Below are positions 36,088 to 44,695 of a stretch of DNA of 64,000 nucleotides, piece after piece. This stretch comes from Streptomyces griseus subsp. griseus (GTDB taxonomy: Bacteria; Actinomycetota; Actinomycetes; Streptomycetales; Streptomycetaceae). Numbering within the stretch: the first letter of the stretch is position 1; each line of letters starts with the position of its first letter. The stretch is taken from contig NZ_CP032543.1 of assembly GCF_003610995.1 (NCBI RefSeq), positions 2,852,001 to 2,916,000 on the forward strand, written 5' to 3'. The translations under genes and the position numbers were made by a program. The notes beneath the pieces are model-generated. The model saw nothing but the letters and a program-made list of their open reading frames with translations, ran no database searches and had not been told where the DNA came from.

Positions 36088-36127
36088 GCGGGCGGGCCGC
36101 GACGAAAATTCGTCGCGGCCCGCCCGC
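36088..36127. terminator. 19-bp perfect hairpin downstream of the small membrane protein gene
   Basis: Arms 36088-36106 and 36109-36127 pair perfectly around a central AA; the tip is GACGAA-AA-TTCGTC. It lies 68 bp beyond the minus-strand stop at 36195 and 49 bp beyond the first terminator, so the convergent gap carries two stacked hairpins. Confidence 0.75.
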
Positions 36128-36194
36128 ATGCGCAGGTGTCTGCCGGTTCGGCAGAATTCCCGGCTTCCTCCGACCCCGAAGGTCAACTCCGGGG

Positions 36195-36350
36195 TTAGAA
36201 GAAGTGCTTGCGTCCACCGACCGCGCGGCCGGTCGCACCCAGGATCCACAGGATGACGCCCACGACGATGAGAATGCCGCCGATCGTCGTCAGCAGGCCC
36301 ATGCCAACAAGCAGGCCGATAATAAGCAGAAGAAGTCCAAGGAGGATCAT
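36195..36350 (-). CDS. 51-residue hydrophobic membrane protein (DUF6131-like)
   Basis: A short gene encoding MILLGLLLLIIGLLVGMGLL, then TTIGGILIVVGVILWILGAT and a charged end GRAVGGRKHFF. It forms two close hydrophobic spans linked by a glycine-rich turn. A GGGA site is 8 nt before the ATG, and a hairpin with CAGGCGC arms (36380-36397) lies in the 5' leader. I recall this pattern as DUF6131, common in actinobacteria, function unknown. Too short for most gene finders but the composition is protein-like and the start and stop are clean. Confidence 0.8.
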   Translation of the reverse strand: MILLGLLLLIIGLLVGMGLLTTIGGILIVVGVILWILGATGRAVGGRKHFF

Positions 36351-36834
36351 TTTCAGTTCCCATCGTCAAGTCCGGTTTTCAGGCGCTTGCGCGCCTGCAC
36401 TTCACAACGGCCACAGTTCGCCCCACCGGTATGTCCCGGCTCCGAATGGTCGCCAGGACCTCGTTGCGTTGGTCCTAGTGCCCGGCAATTCCCCGTTCAC
36501 TCACCACGACGAAAATTTGTTCCCCGGCCGCCCGTGAGCCCTTATCGATCAGGCCGGACCCCCCGGGCTCATGCCCAGGTCACAGGCCCCTGCCGCCCGC
36601 CGCTGCCGGGCCAGGAGGACCGCCGCCCCGGCCGCCAGGATCAGGAACAGGGGAGGCCGCGCGGCCGGTCGCCCACAGGTCCCGGTGTCGGCACGGCGGG
36701 ACGGCCCGGCTGCCTGCTCTCGGCAGCGGAGGTCCGGGTTGCGCGGACCTGCCCGGAGAGCGCTCCAGCCGAGCGTTCCGGTCCGGTAACGACACCCTCA
36801 CCGGGGGCGACAACCCCTTAGGGTTCCTCACAGT
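36351..36834. other. Gene-free region upstream of the penicillin-binding protein
   Basis: About 480 bp. Visible structures are a 7-bp hairpin in the leader of the minus-strand small gene (36380-36397) and AACCC-CTTA-GGGTT at 36812-36825 near the PBP promoter. A minus-strand frame around 36550-36700 has a hydrophobic stretch and RQRR tail, but no start, sorting motif or sensible upstream protein, so it is not called. Confidence 0.5.
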
Positions 36835-36860
36835 TGCCCCTTGAACGCGTTCAAGGGGCA
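36835..36860. promoter_or_regulatory. Perfect 26-bp palindrome just upstream of the PBP gene
   Basis: The half-site TGCCCCTTGAACG (36835-36847) is followed directly by its exact reverse complement (36848-36860). It ends 24 bp before the ATG of the penicillin-binding protein, so it either overlaps the transcription start as an operator or forms a hairpin in the 5' leader just before the ribosome site GGGGAGGGGG. Confidence 0.75.
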
Positions 36861-36884
36861 CTCCTGGGGAGGGGGACTGCACAG

Positions 36885-38525
36885 ATGCGCAGTGGAGCGA
36901 AGGTCGCCGCGGTCGGCGGAGTGTTCGTCCTCGTGGCCGGCGGGGTCGGCTACGGGGCCTACAGCGTGCTCGGGAACGGCGCGGACGGCGGCACGGTCGC
37001 CTCGCAGAACGCGACGCCCGAGGTGAGGACAGGGCCGCCCAGCGCGGAGGAGATAACCGAGACGTCGAAGTCCTTCTTCGACGCCTGGGCGGCGGGCGAT
37101 GCCGCCGGCGCGGCCCTCCTCACCAACAACGAGGCCGACGCGGAGCCCGTACTCGCCTCGTACGGCGCGGCCGCCCACATCGGCAAGGTGAAGATCACCC
37201 CGGGTCCGGCCGTCGGCACGACGGTGCCCTACACCGTCAAGGCCACCGTCTCCTACGACGGGAAATCCAAGCCCCTGTCGTACGCCTCCGAGCTCACCGT
37301 CGTCCGTGGGCTGACGACCGGGAAGGCCCTGGTCGACTGGGAACCCACCGTCATACACCCCCGGTTGACCGAGGGCGCGACGCTGAAGACCGGTGAGTCG
37401 TCGACGGCGGCCATCGAGACCGTCGACCGCGACGGCACCGTACTCACCAAGGAGGAGTACCCCTCCCTGGGTACGATCCTGGACACCCTGCGCCAGAAGT
37501 ACGGGGAATCCGCCGGCGGTTCGCCCGGCGTCGAGACCTGGATCGACCCCGCCGAGGACGGGCGGGCCGACATCAGCCTGCTGACCCTCACCAAGGGCAA
37601 GCCCGGCAAGGTACGGACGACACTCGACGCCGGCGTCCAGGCCGCGGCCGAGCAGGCGGTGAAGCGGTTCGCCGAGTCCTCGGTGGCGGCGGTCCAGCCG
37701 TCCACGGGCGCGATCCTCGCCATCGCCAACAACCGCGAGGACGGCTACAACGCGGCCATGAGCGGCCAGTTGGCCCCCGGCTCCACGATGAAGATCGTGA
37801 CAGCGGCGATGATCATCCAGAACGGTCTCGGCAGCATGAACTCCGCGGTGGAGTGCCCGGCCACCGTCGATTGGGCGGGGGTGACCTTCCACAACCTCAA
37901 GGACTTCTCCATCGGCAACGCCACACTGCGGGAGGCATTCGCGCAGTCCTGCAACAGCACCTTCATCAAGCCGGTCAAACCGCTCGGTGACCGGGCCGGA
38001 TCGGCCCTCGGCCAGGAGGCCCGTGACTACTTCGGCCTCGGCCAGGACAACTGGCAGACCGGTGTGCCCTCCTTCGACGGCAGCGTCCCGGAGTCCTCGG
38101 GGACCGAGACCGCGGCCTCGTACATCGGGCAGGGCAAGGTGCTGATGAGCCCACTGAACATGGCTTCGGTGACCGCCACGGTGAAGAACGGCGGCTTCAA
38201 GCAGCCGTATCTGATCGCCCGCGAGCTGGACAACCGGCCCTTCGCCGGTGCCCGTCCGCTCCCGGCCGGGGTGGCCGAGCAACTGCGGCAGATGATGCGC
38301 TACACCGCGACCAGCCCCACCGGCACCGGCACCAAGTCCATGGCGGGCGTCGGCGGCGACAAGGGCGCCAAGACCGGTTCGGCGGAGGTCGACGGGCAGA
38401 CGTCGAACAGCTGGTTCACCGGCTTCAGCAACGACCTCGCGGCGGCGGCAGTCGTCCAGTCCGGCGGCCACGGCGGCGACGCGGCGGGCCCGCTGGTGGC
38501 GGAGGTGCTGCGCGCGGGCCGCTGA
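36885..38525 (+). CDS. Class B-like penicillin-binding protein (transpeptidase) with MecA-type N-terminal domain
   Basis: A 546-residue membrane-anchored cell-wall transpeptidase. Order: one span (about 7-27); an NTF2-like MecA_N domain (about 52-160, starting EEITETSKSFFDAWAAGDAA); a dimerisation region; and the transpeptidase domain with S300-T-M-K303 (nucleophile in APGSTMK), S355-C-N357 and K496-T-G498 (in GAKTGSA). All catalytic motifs are intact. MecA-type N-domains occur in low-affinity PBPs, so reduced beta-lactam affinity is possible but not shown. In S. coelicolor such a PBP gene lies near ssgE, suggesting a role in sporulation-specific wall synthesis (inference). The 26-bp palindrome is the likely control element. 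Confidence 0.92.
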   Translation: MRSGAKVAAVGGVFVLVAGGVGYGAYSVLGNGADGGTVASQNATPEVRTGPPSAEEITETSKSFFDAWAAGDAAGAALLTNNEADAEPVLASYGAAAHIGKVKITPGPAVGTTVPYTVKATVSYDGKSKPLSYASELTVVRGLTTGKALVDWEPTVIHPRLTEGATLKTGESSTAAIETVDRDGTVLTKEEYPSLGTILDTLRQKYGESAGGSPGVETWIDPAEDGRADISLLTLTKGKPGKVRTTLDAGVQAAAEQAVKRFAESSVAAVQPSTGAILAIANNREDGYNAAMSGQLAPGSTMKIVTAAMIIQNGLGSMNSAVECPATVDWAGVTFHNLKDFSIGNATLREAFAQSCNSTFIKPVKPLGDRAGSALGQEARDYFGLGQDNWQTGVPSFDGSVPESSGTETAASYIGQGKVLMSPLNMASVTATVKNGGFKQPYLIARELDNRPFAGARPLPAGVAEQLRQMMRYTATSPTGTGTKSMAGVGGDKGAKTGSAEVDGQTSNSWFTGFSNDLAAAAVVQSGGHGGDAAGPLVAEVLRAGR

Positions 38526-38772
38526 GGTCCTGGCGGAGGTCTCAGAGGCCGTCCGACGTCGACGGGGCCACCATGGACGGCCCGGGCCACCCGGCTCGCC
38601 GCCGTCCGGGCGGGGCGACCGACGTCGGCGTACGCGATCCGCACACGGTCCGGGCACGAGTTGCCCGTCCGTACGGAGATGCCGAGGCGCTGCGCGACCA
38701 GCGCCCGCCGCCCGCCACCCGCCACCCGGAACCCGCTCGCATGCATACTGCACCGACCGCTAGCGTGCAGCC

Positions 38773-39306
38773 ATGAGCAGCCCATCCGAAACCCCCGAAA
38801 CCCCCGTGCCGTCTCCGACCGCCGCACCCGCCTCGCACGCCCACCCCCGCTTCGCCGAGGCACTGGCCGAGCTGGGCCTCCAGGTCGAGGTACGCCGCTT
38901 CCCCGACGCGACCCGTACGGCGGCCGAGGCCGCTGCGGCGGTCGGCTGCGCGCTGAGCGAGATCGTCAAGTCCCTGGTCTTCACGGCGGACGGCGTCCCG
39001 GTCCTGGTCCTGATGGACGGGTCGTCCCGGGTGGACGTGGAGCTGGTACGCCGCGAACTCGGCGCGCAGAAGGTGGCACGGGCAAACGCGGACCTGGTCC
39101 GGGAGACGACCGGGTACGCGATCGGCGGCGTACCCCCCTTCGGCCACGCGACCCGGACCCGGGTCCTGGCGGACCGCCGCCTGCTGGACCACCCCGTGGT
39201 GTGGGCGGCGGCCGGCACCCCGCACACGGTCTTCCCCCTCGACCCCAAGACGCTGATCGCCCACGCGGGCGCGACGGTTGCGGATGTGCGCGAGCCCGCC
39301 AAGTGA
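38773..39306 (+). CDS. YbaK/ProX-type aminoacyl-tRNA deacylase
   Basis: A 177-residue protein of the YbaK/EbsC editing family, which hydrolyses mischarged aminoacyl-tRNA such as Cys-tRNAPro. Key features are the lysine in EIVKSLVFTADG, the VLVLMDGSSRVDVELVRREL segment, and the loop ETTGYAIGGVPPFGHATRTR, whose GGVPP(F/V)GH signature is family-defining. An N-terminal 20-residue Pro/Ser leader looks disordered. It ends in a GTGA overlap with a DMT permease gene. Confidence 0.88.
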   Translation: MSSPSETPETPVPSPTAAPASHAHPRFAEALAELGLQVEVRRFPDATRTAAEAAAAVGCALSEIVKSLVFTADGVPVLVLMDGSSRVDVELVRRELGAQKVARANADLVRETTGYAIGGVPPFGHATRTRVLADRRLLDHPVVWAAAGTPHTVFPLDPKTLIAHAGATVADVREPAK

Positions 39307-40154
39307 CCCCGCTGGTCGCCCTCGCGGTCCTCGTCGCCGCGATAACGCACGCCAGCTGGAACGCCATCGCCCACGCCATCAAGGACCAGCTGCTCTCCTT
39401 CACGCTGATCTCCGGCGGTGGCCTGCTGATCGGCGTGGCGATGGCCCTGTTCGCCCCGCTGCCGGCGGCGGGCGCGTGGCCGTACCTCGGCGCTTCGGCC
39501 GTGCTGCACGTGGCGTACATGATGCTGCTGATGCGGTCGTTCACCCTAGGCGACTTCGGCCAGATGTACCCGATCGCCCGGGGTACGGCCCCGCTCGTGG
39601 TGACGGTCCTGGCGGCGGTCTTCGTCGGCGAGCGCCCGGACGCCTGGGCGACGGCGGGCGTGGCGGTCGCCTCGGCCGGGCTGGTCGGCCTGGCGCTCTG
39701 GGGCATCCGGGGCTCCGGCAAGCGCCCGCACTGGCCCGCGATCGTGGCGGCCCTCGGCACGGGCCTGGCCATCGCCGGGTACACGACGGTCGACGGCGTC
39801 GGGGTCCGCGCCTCCGGCACACCGCTCGGTTACGTCGCCTGGCTGATGATCCTGGAGGGCCTGGCGATCCCGGCGTACGCGTACTACCGCCGTCGCGCCG
39901 AACTCACCGCCCAGCTGAGGCCGTTCGCGGTGCGGGGCCTGCTCGGCGCGGCCCTGTCGGTCGTCGCGTACGGGCTGGTCCTCTGGGCCCAGACCAGGGC
40001 CCCGCTCGCCCCGATCGCGGCCCTGCGGGAGTCGTCGATCATCGTGGGCGCGGCGATCGGCACGCTGTTCTTCAAGGAGCGCTTCGGGGCGCCGAGGATC
40101 GCTGCGGCGGGGCTGATGGTGGTGGGCATCGGGCTGATGCTGCACACGAGTTGA
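39303..40154 (+). CDS. EamA/DMT-family permease
   Basis: A 283-residue permease of the drug/metabolite transporter superfamily with ten spans in two EamA repeats. Repeat 1 includes THASWNAIAHAIKDQLL and MYPIARGTAPLVVTVLAAVF VGER; repeat 2 includes APLAPIAALRESSIIVGAAI and GTLFFKERFGAPRIAAAGLM. The GTG start at 39303 overlaps the YbaK stop, so both are co-translated. Exported metabolite unknown; coupling to an editing deacylase hints at amino-acid or analog export (weak inference). Confidence 0.88.
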   Translation: MTPLVALAVLVAAITHASWNAIAHAIKDQLLSFTLISGGGLLIGVAMALFAPLPAAGAWPYLGASAVLHVAYMMLLMRSFTLGDFGQMYPIARGTAPLVVTVLAAVFVGERPDAWATAGVAVASAGLVGLALWGIRGSGKRPHWPAIVAALGTGLAIAGYTTVDGVGVRASGTPLGYVAWLMILEGLAIPAYAYYRRRAELTAQLRPFAVRGLLGAALSVVAYGLVLWAQTRAPLAPIAALRESSIIVGAAIGTLFFKERFGAPRIAAAGLMVVGIGLMLHTS

Positions 40155-40316
40155 CCCGAGGAGACGCACCGGACCGTCGACGGCGCGGGATGCGGGAGGG
40201 TGGCCCGATGTCTCATCGTGATGTTGCGGCCTACAACCCTGGATGGCCCCCGGCTGTCTTTCAGGCGCCGGAGGGATGGCCTCCGGCGCTTCTGCGTACG
40301 GAGAATCGGGGATCGG

Positions 40317-41081
40317 GTGGGGAAGCAGGTCTGGAGAGCCGTCGTGGCCGGTGGTGCGGCGGCGGTGTTCACGGCTGTGGCCACGGTGCCGGCAGGGGCC
40401 GTCGAGGGCGGTGCCTCGTTCAGCCGTGTCCAGGTGAACGGCGGCAAGCCGGTCGTGATCGGGACGTCGAAGGAGGTCGCGATACCGGCCTCCTTCCGGG
40501 TCACGACCACGCGCGAGTGGAAGTGGGCCCCCCTGGTGTACCTCTACCGCAAGAACGCGGACGACAAGCTGTGGCACGACATCGGGTCGAGCGACTGCCC
40601 CCTGCGGACCGGCCCCTGCGACATCCAGGAAACGCTGTACTTCGACCCGAGCCTGTCGTTGCTGCGCAACAGTGAGGCCGGGGCCTGGAAGGTCGCGGGC
40701 GAGGTGTACTTCAAGGACGGAAGCAAAGACGTCGACGCCACAGGGCTGACGGTCCACGTCAAGCGCAACTCCCGCCTCACCGTCGACGCCGCGCCCGAGC
40801 CGGTGGCCAAGGGCAAGCCCCTCACCGTGACCGGCAAGGTCACCCGGGCCAACTGGGAGACCAGGAAGTACGCCTCCTACGGCGGCCGCCACGTAAGCCT
40901 TCAGTTCAAGCCCGCCGGAGCCACCTCCTACACCACGGTGAAGAAGGTGTACGCCAACAGCTCGGGCACCCTCAAGACGACCGTCAAGGCGTCCAAGACG
41001 GGTACATGGCGCTGGGCGTACTACGGCAACACCACCACCGGGGCGTCCACGTCGTCCGGGGACCACGTCGTGGTGAAGTGA
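40317..41081 (+). CDS. Secreted protein with Ig-like beta domain
   Basis: A 254-residue exported protein. From the GTG at 40317, the start VGKQVWRAVVAGGAAAVF is a signal peptide with likely cleavage at AGA/VEGG. The mature part has two beta-rich halves: residues about 30-145 with a CPLRTGPC cysteine pair, and a C-terminal Ig-like unit (PLTVTGKVTRANWETRKYAS ... TGTWRWAYYGN) frequent in Streptomyces secreted proteins. In-frame upstream ATGs would place the signal after 30-40 basic residues, so the GTG is preferred. Function unknown. Confidence 0.75.
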   Translation: MGKQVWRAVVAGGAAAVFTAVATVPAGAVEGGASFSRVQVNGGKPVVIGTSKEVAIPASFRVTTTREWKWAPLVYLYRKNADDKLWHDIGSSDCPLRTGPCDIQETLYFDPSLSLLRNSEAGAWKVAGEVYFKDGSKDVDATGLTVHVKRNSRLTVDAAPEPVAKGKPLTVTGKVTRANWETRKYASYGGRHVSLQFKPAGATSYTTVKKVYANSSGTLKTTVKASKTGTWRWAYYGNTTTGASTSSGDHVVVK

Positions 41082-41101
41082 CGCCCGCCGTGCCGGCCTG
41101 A

Positions 41102-41455
41102 CGCGGCACGGAAGTCGGGGCCCTGGCCGCCCGCTTCCCCGAGGGCGAGAAACTCATCGCCGCCGCCCTAAGCGAGTTGGCAGCCCACGGCTACCTGCAA
41201 CGGGCCCGCACCCGTCTCCCGAACGGCCGGATCGTCACCCGCACGGCCTTCTGCAACCAGCCTGCGGCACTGTTACGCCCCCGAGGCGCGACGGCCCCCG
41301 CCGCCCCGCAGACCCCGCCACCGCCCCCGCCCGCCCACGCATCGCCGTCCCCCCTTCCAGACCTGCGACGGCTGCGAACGCGGCTTCCGTGCCCCCACCC
41401 CCGGCCACTGCCGCGACTGCCGAACCCAACCCGCCCCCCACAGGCCGCCGCCTGA
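41102..41455 (+). pseudogene. Decayed HTH/zinc-ribbon regulator: truncated and frameshifted
   Basis: The frame from 41102 encodes an internal helix-turn-helix piece (EVGALAARFPEGEKLIAAAL, SELAAHGYLQRARTRLPNGR, IVTRTAFCNQP) with no start codon: an in-frame TGA at 41099-41101 precedes it. The C-terminal zinc ribbon of the same Streptomyces family, TCDGCERGFRAPTPGHCRDC, is encoded in the next frame from 41355. A 6-C run at 41349-41354 is the likely frameshift point; removing one C joins the two. The Pro-rich middle is also much shorter than in intact relatives I remember. So: 5' truncation, internal deletion and frameshift. Confidence 0.75.
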
Positions 41456-41490
41456 GCGGCTCGCGGTGCCCGCGACTACGCTCCCAGCCC

Positions 41491-41952
41491 ATGACCACCA
41501 CCACACGCAGCGAAGACGGGAACGGGAACAAGGGCAGCGACGGGTACGAGATCGACACCGACCCGGAACGCCTCGACGTCGGCCTCGTGCACCACTGGCT
41601 CTCCACCGACGCCTTCTGGGCGCTGGGCCGCAGCCGCGACACCGTGGAGCGGTCCATGCGCGGCTCGCTCAACTTCGGTGTCTACGGCCCCGATGGCGCC
41701 CAGGCCGCCTACGCCCGCGTGGTCACGGACCGGGCGACCTTCGCCTGGCTCTGCGATGTCTACGTGGCACCCGAACACCGCGGCCGGGGCCTCGGCGTAC
41801 GACTGGCGACCGCCGTCCGCGACCACCTCGCCCCGTACGAGCTGAAGCGGACCATCCTCGCCACCCTGGACGCCCACGAGCTGTACGCGAAGGTCGGGTT
41901 CGTGCCCGTACCCGATCCGGAGCGGCTGATGATCCTGCGGTCCGAGCGGTAG
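41491..41952 (+). CDS. GNAT-family N-acetyltransferase
   Basis: A 153-residue acetyltransferase. The fold is clear from TFAWLCDVYVAPEHRGRGLG VRLATAV (acetyl-CoA loop R-G-R-G-L-G) and the C-terminal HELYAKVGFVPVPDPERLMI. Such DYEIDTDPERLDV...HHWL starts are common in bacterial phosphinothricin/aminoglycoside-like GNATs, but the substrate is not known. It follows the pseudogene on the same strand with no coupling. Confidence 0.86.
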   Translation: MTTTTRSEDGNGNKGSDGYEIDTDPERLDVGLVHHWLSTDAFWALGRSRDTVERSMRGSLNFGVYGPDGAQAAYARVVTDRATFAWLCDVYVAPEHRGRGLGVRLATAVRDHLAPYELKRTILATLDAHELYAKVGFVPVPDPERLMILRSER

Positions 41953-42072
41953 ACGGACCCGCCGTACGCCACCGGTGCCTGCCGCCGGGCGGGTCGTCGG
42001 TGGGCGATGCCCTGGATCAGCTCCCCGGCCCCTGGCGCGGAAGGCCGAACGCGGCGGGGCCGCCCCTCGCTC

Positions 42073-42552
42073 TCACCCCGCCCCCGCCCACTCCGCCACC
42101 ACCTCCCCGTCCTCCTCCACCCCCGTCAGCCGGAAGCCGAGCCGTGCGTAGAGGTGGGCGGCGGCCTCGTTGGACGGGGTGTAGGAGAGGCGGACCGGTG
42201 GGTGGCCCTCCCGGTCCGAGAGCCAGGTCGTCAGGGTGCGTACGGCGGCTGCGCCGATGCCCCGGCCCTGGTGGGAGGCGTCGATCAGCATGCCGCCCAG
42301 CCAGTGCGAGCCGTCCTCGTCCCGGGCCCACATGATGTGGCCGGTCACCTGGTCGCCGGCCAGGACCGCCAGGGAGTTCCAGGTGTCCTCGCGGGACGTC
42401 AGGACCAGGTAGCGGGCGGCCAGGGCCGGGACCCAGTCGCGCTGGTCGTCGCGCGGGGCGCAGTCGGCGACCGCCCGCCAGTTGTCCGCGTCCACCGCGT
42501 GGAGGGTGACGGGGCGGCCCGCCCTGTCGGTGTGGTCGTATGTGATGGACAT
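42073..42552 (-). CDS. GNAT-family N-acetyltransferase (spermidine-acetyltransferase-like)
   Basis: A 159-residue acetyltransferase. TLHAVDADNWRAVADCAPRD DQRDWVP is the start pattern seen in spermidine-type GNATs; the acetyl-CoA loop is IDASHQGRGIGAAAVRTL and the C-terminal motif NEAAAHLYARLGFRLTGVEE. It is 61 bp downstream of the SDR gene on the same strand, so it may share its transcript. Confidence 0.86.
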   Translation of the reverse strand: MSITYDHTDRAGRPVTLHAVDADNWRAVADCAPRDDQRDWVPALAARYLVLTSREDTWNSLAVLAGDQVTGHIMWARDEDGSHWLGGMLIDASHQGRGIGAAAVRTLTTWLSDREGHPPVRLSYTPSNEAAAHLYARLGFRLTGVEEDGEVVAEWAGAG

Positions 42553-42613
42553 GCGGGGAGGGTAGGGCGGTGCGTGGCGCCGGGCCAGGGGATTTCCGTC
42601 CCCGTCACGGGAT

Positions 42614-43399
42614 CTACGGCTGGCTCATGGCCCGGCGGAAGCCCGTGTTCACCGCCAGGATCCCGCCGTCCACCCGCAGCGTCGTCCCCGTGACCCACGA
42701 CGCGTCGGAGGAGGCGAGGAAGGCGACGGCGGATGCGATGTCCTCCGGGGTGCCGACCCGGCCGAGCGGGTAGAGCGCGGCGGCTCGTTCCAGCTCCGCG
42801 TCGCGGCCCGACCAGGCCGCCGTGCGGATCGTGCCGGGCGCCACCAGGTTGACCCGTACGCCGCGCGGCCCCGCATGGCCCGCCAGGGTGCGGGTCAGGC
42901 TCGTCAGGCCCGCCTTGGCCGCGCTGTACGCGTGGCCGCCGAAGTCCTGCTCGCCGTTGACCGAGCCGATGGTGACGATCGCCCCCCGGCCCGAGGCCAC
43001 CAGGTGCGGCAGGGCGGCGCGGGCGCAGCGGAAGGGGCCGGAGAGGGTGATGTCCAGGTCGCGTTCCCAGGTCGCGTCCGGCTCGTCCTCGAAGAGCTCG
43101 GCGTCATCACTCGCCGCGTACGCGTTGTTGACCAGGACGTCGAGGCCGCCGAAGGTCTCGACCGCGTACGCCACCGCCGCCTCCACCGCCGTCCGGTCCG
43201 CCACGTCGCAGGCCCGGGAGTCGGCCGTGAAGCCCGCCTCGCGTATCGCCGCCGCCGTGTCAAAGGCGCGCTTCGCGTCCAGGTCGGTGACGAGGACCTT
43301 GGCGCCTTCCGCCGCCAGGCGGTGGGCCGTTGCCGCGCCGATGCCCTGGCCGGCGGCGGTGATCAGGATGCTGTAGCCGTCGAAACGAAGTCGTGTCAT
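42614..43399 (-). CDS. Short-chain dehydrogenase/reductase
   Basis: A 261-residue NAD(P)-dependent oxidoreductase. The cofactor motif is ITAAGQGIGAATA (the first glycine of TGxxxGIG is replaced by Ala), with DLDA after strand two favouring NAD(H). NNAY, the catalytic serine in VTIGSVNG and the Y-x-x-x-K motif HAYSAAKAGL are intact, and the C-terminal VTGTTLRVDGG is typical. Its start overlaps the serine hydrolase stop (ATGA at 43396-43399), so the two act together, perhaps on an ester and its alcohol product (inference). Confidence 0.9.
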   Translation of the reverse strand: MTRLRFDGYSILITAAGQGIGAATAHRLAAEGAKVLVTDLDAKRAFDTAAAIREAGFTADSRACDVADRTAVEAAVAYAVETFGGLDVLVNNAYAASDDAELFEDEPDATWERDLDITLSGPFRCARAALPHLVASGRGAIVTIGSVNGEQDFGGHAYSAAKAGLTSLTRTLAGHAGPRGVRVNLVAPGTIRTAAWSGRDAELERAAALYPLGRVGTPEDIASAVAFLASSDASWVTGTTLRVDGGILAVNTGFRRAMSQP

Positions 43400-44622
43400 A
43401 GCGCCGACCGTACTGCTCTGACCAGCGCCTGGGCACGGGGATCGGCGGTGACTCCCTTCTGCAGGCCGTTGGTGACGTAGCCCAGCGCGATGCCCGACTC
43501 CGGGTCGGCGAAGCCGAGCGAGCCGCCCCGGCCGGGGTGGCCGAACGAGCCCGGGCCCAGCAGCGGCGCCGCCGGGCCGTGCAGCATGTAGCCGAGGCCG
43601 AAGCGGGTGTTGACGACGAGGACGCGGTCGGGGCCCGCCGACTCCTCCGTGCGGGCCAGGGTGAGCGTGGCGGGGGCGAAGAGGCGGCGGTGGCCGTCGA
43701 CCGGGCCGATCATCGCGGCGTAGCAGTGGGCCAGGCCCCGGGCCGTCGCGATGCCGCCCGAGGCGGGGAGTCCCGCCGTACGGTAGGCGGCGTCGTTCTC
43801 GTCGGGGAGCGGGTCGATCGCGCCGAAGGCACGGCGGGTGAGCGAGTCCGGGTCGCGGTAGGCCTCGACGACCGAGCGTTTGGGGCGTACGCGCAGGGCG
43901 CCGGAGGCGGCGGTGGACACCGGGGGCTCCACCGGACCGATGCGGCCGATGCGGTGGGCCTCCTCCGCCGGGAGTCCGAACCAGAAGTCCAGGCCGAGCG
44001 GGCGCGCGATCTCCTCCGCGATCCAGCGGCCGATGGTGCGGCCGGTGGCGCGGCGGACCAGTTCGCCGATGAGCCAGCTGTAGGTCTGCGCGTGGTAGCC
44101 GTGGTCGGTGCCCGGCTCCCACTCCGGGCGCTGCGCGGCGACGGCCGCGGGGCCGGTGACCCCGTCCACGGCCTCGGCCGGCGTGAGGGGGCGGTCCAGG
44201 GCGGGGACCCCGGCGCGGTGGGCCAGCAGGTCGCGGACCAGGACGCGTTCCTTGCCGTTCGCCTTGAACTCCGGCCAGTACGTGGAGACCGGGGCGTCCA
44301 GGTCCACCTGCCCGCGCTGGTGGAGCAGGAGGGGGACGGCGGCGGCGATGCCCTTGCCCGCCGAGCGCACGATCTGGACGGTGTCGACGGCCCACGGTTC
44401 GGTGCCGTCCACGTCCCTCGTACCGGCCCACAGGTCGACGACCTTGCGCCCGTCCCGGTAGACGGCGACGGCCGCACCGCGCTCGCCCCGCTGCTCGAAG
44501 TTGCGGACGAAGGCGTCCCGGACCGGTTCGAACCCGGGGGCCACCGTGCCCCGTACATCCACGCCCACGCCCACGCCTGTTGCTGTATCCGCCGATGTGC
44601 CCGCGCCCACGCCCTCGCTCAT
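43396..44622 (-). CDS. Serine hydrolase, beta-lactamase-fold esterase (EstB-like)
   Basis: A roughly 408-residue cytoplasmic hydrolase. The nucleophile motif is S87-A-G-K90 (in QIVRSAGKGIA), the second motif region reads HGYHAQTYSWLIGELVRRAT, and the third is FGHPGRGGSLGFADPESGIA. This pattern belongs to family VIII carboxylesterases rather than true beta-lactamases. The N-terminal 25 residues are low-complexity. Start is uncertain: the ATG at 44622 has GGAGGG almost touching it, and GTG at 44637 is an in-frame alternative. Coupled to the SDR gene downstream. Confidence 0.85.
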   Translation of the reverse strand: MSEGVGAGTSADTATGVGVGVDVRGTVAPGFEPVRDAFVRNFEQRGERGAAVAVYRDGRKVVDLWAGTRDVDGTEPWAVDTVQIVRSAGKGIAAAVPLLLHQRGQVDLDAPVSTYWPEFKANGKERVLVRDLLAHRAGVPALDRPLTPAEAVDGVTGPAAVAAQRPEWEPGTDHGYHAQTYSWLIGELVRRATGRTIGRWIAEEIARPLGLDFWFGLPAEEAHRIGRIGPVEPPVSTAASGALRVRPKRSVVEAYRDPDSLTRRAFGAIDPLPDENDAAYRTAGLPASGGIATARGLAHCYAAMIGPVDGHRRLFAPATLTLARTEESAGPDRVLVVNTRFGLGYMLHGPAAPLLGPGSFGHPGRGGSLGFADPESGIALGYVTNGLQKGVTADPRAQALVRAVRSAL

Positions 44623-44695
44623 CCCTCCATGGTGCACGTCCCGGCGGGGTCCCCGGGGAGCGGGTCGCCCTCACCACCGCACTGTCACGATCTGT

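Noticed and set aside
36550..36720. Minus-strand hydrophobic stretch with a basic tail, resembling a sortase sorting end
   Set aside because: No LPxTG/LAxTG motif, no start codon and no sensible upstream protein.
38526..38772. Minus-strand frame between the PBP and YbaK genes with an HTH-like ALVAQRLGISVRTG
   Set aside because: It has no clear start, lies partly antisense to both genes and shows no complete domain.
44622..44637. Extending the serine hydrolase to GTG 44637
   Set aside because: Possible, but the added five residues show nothing conserved; kept as an alternative start only.
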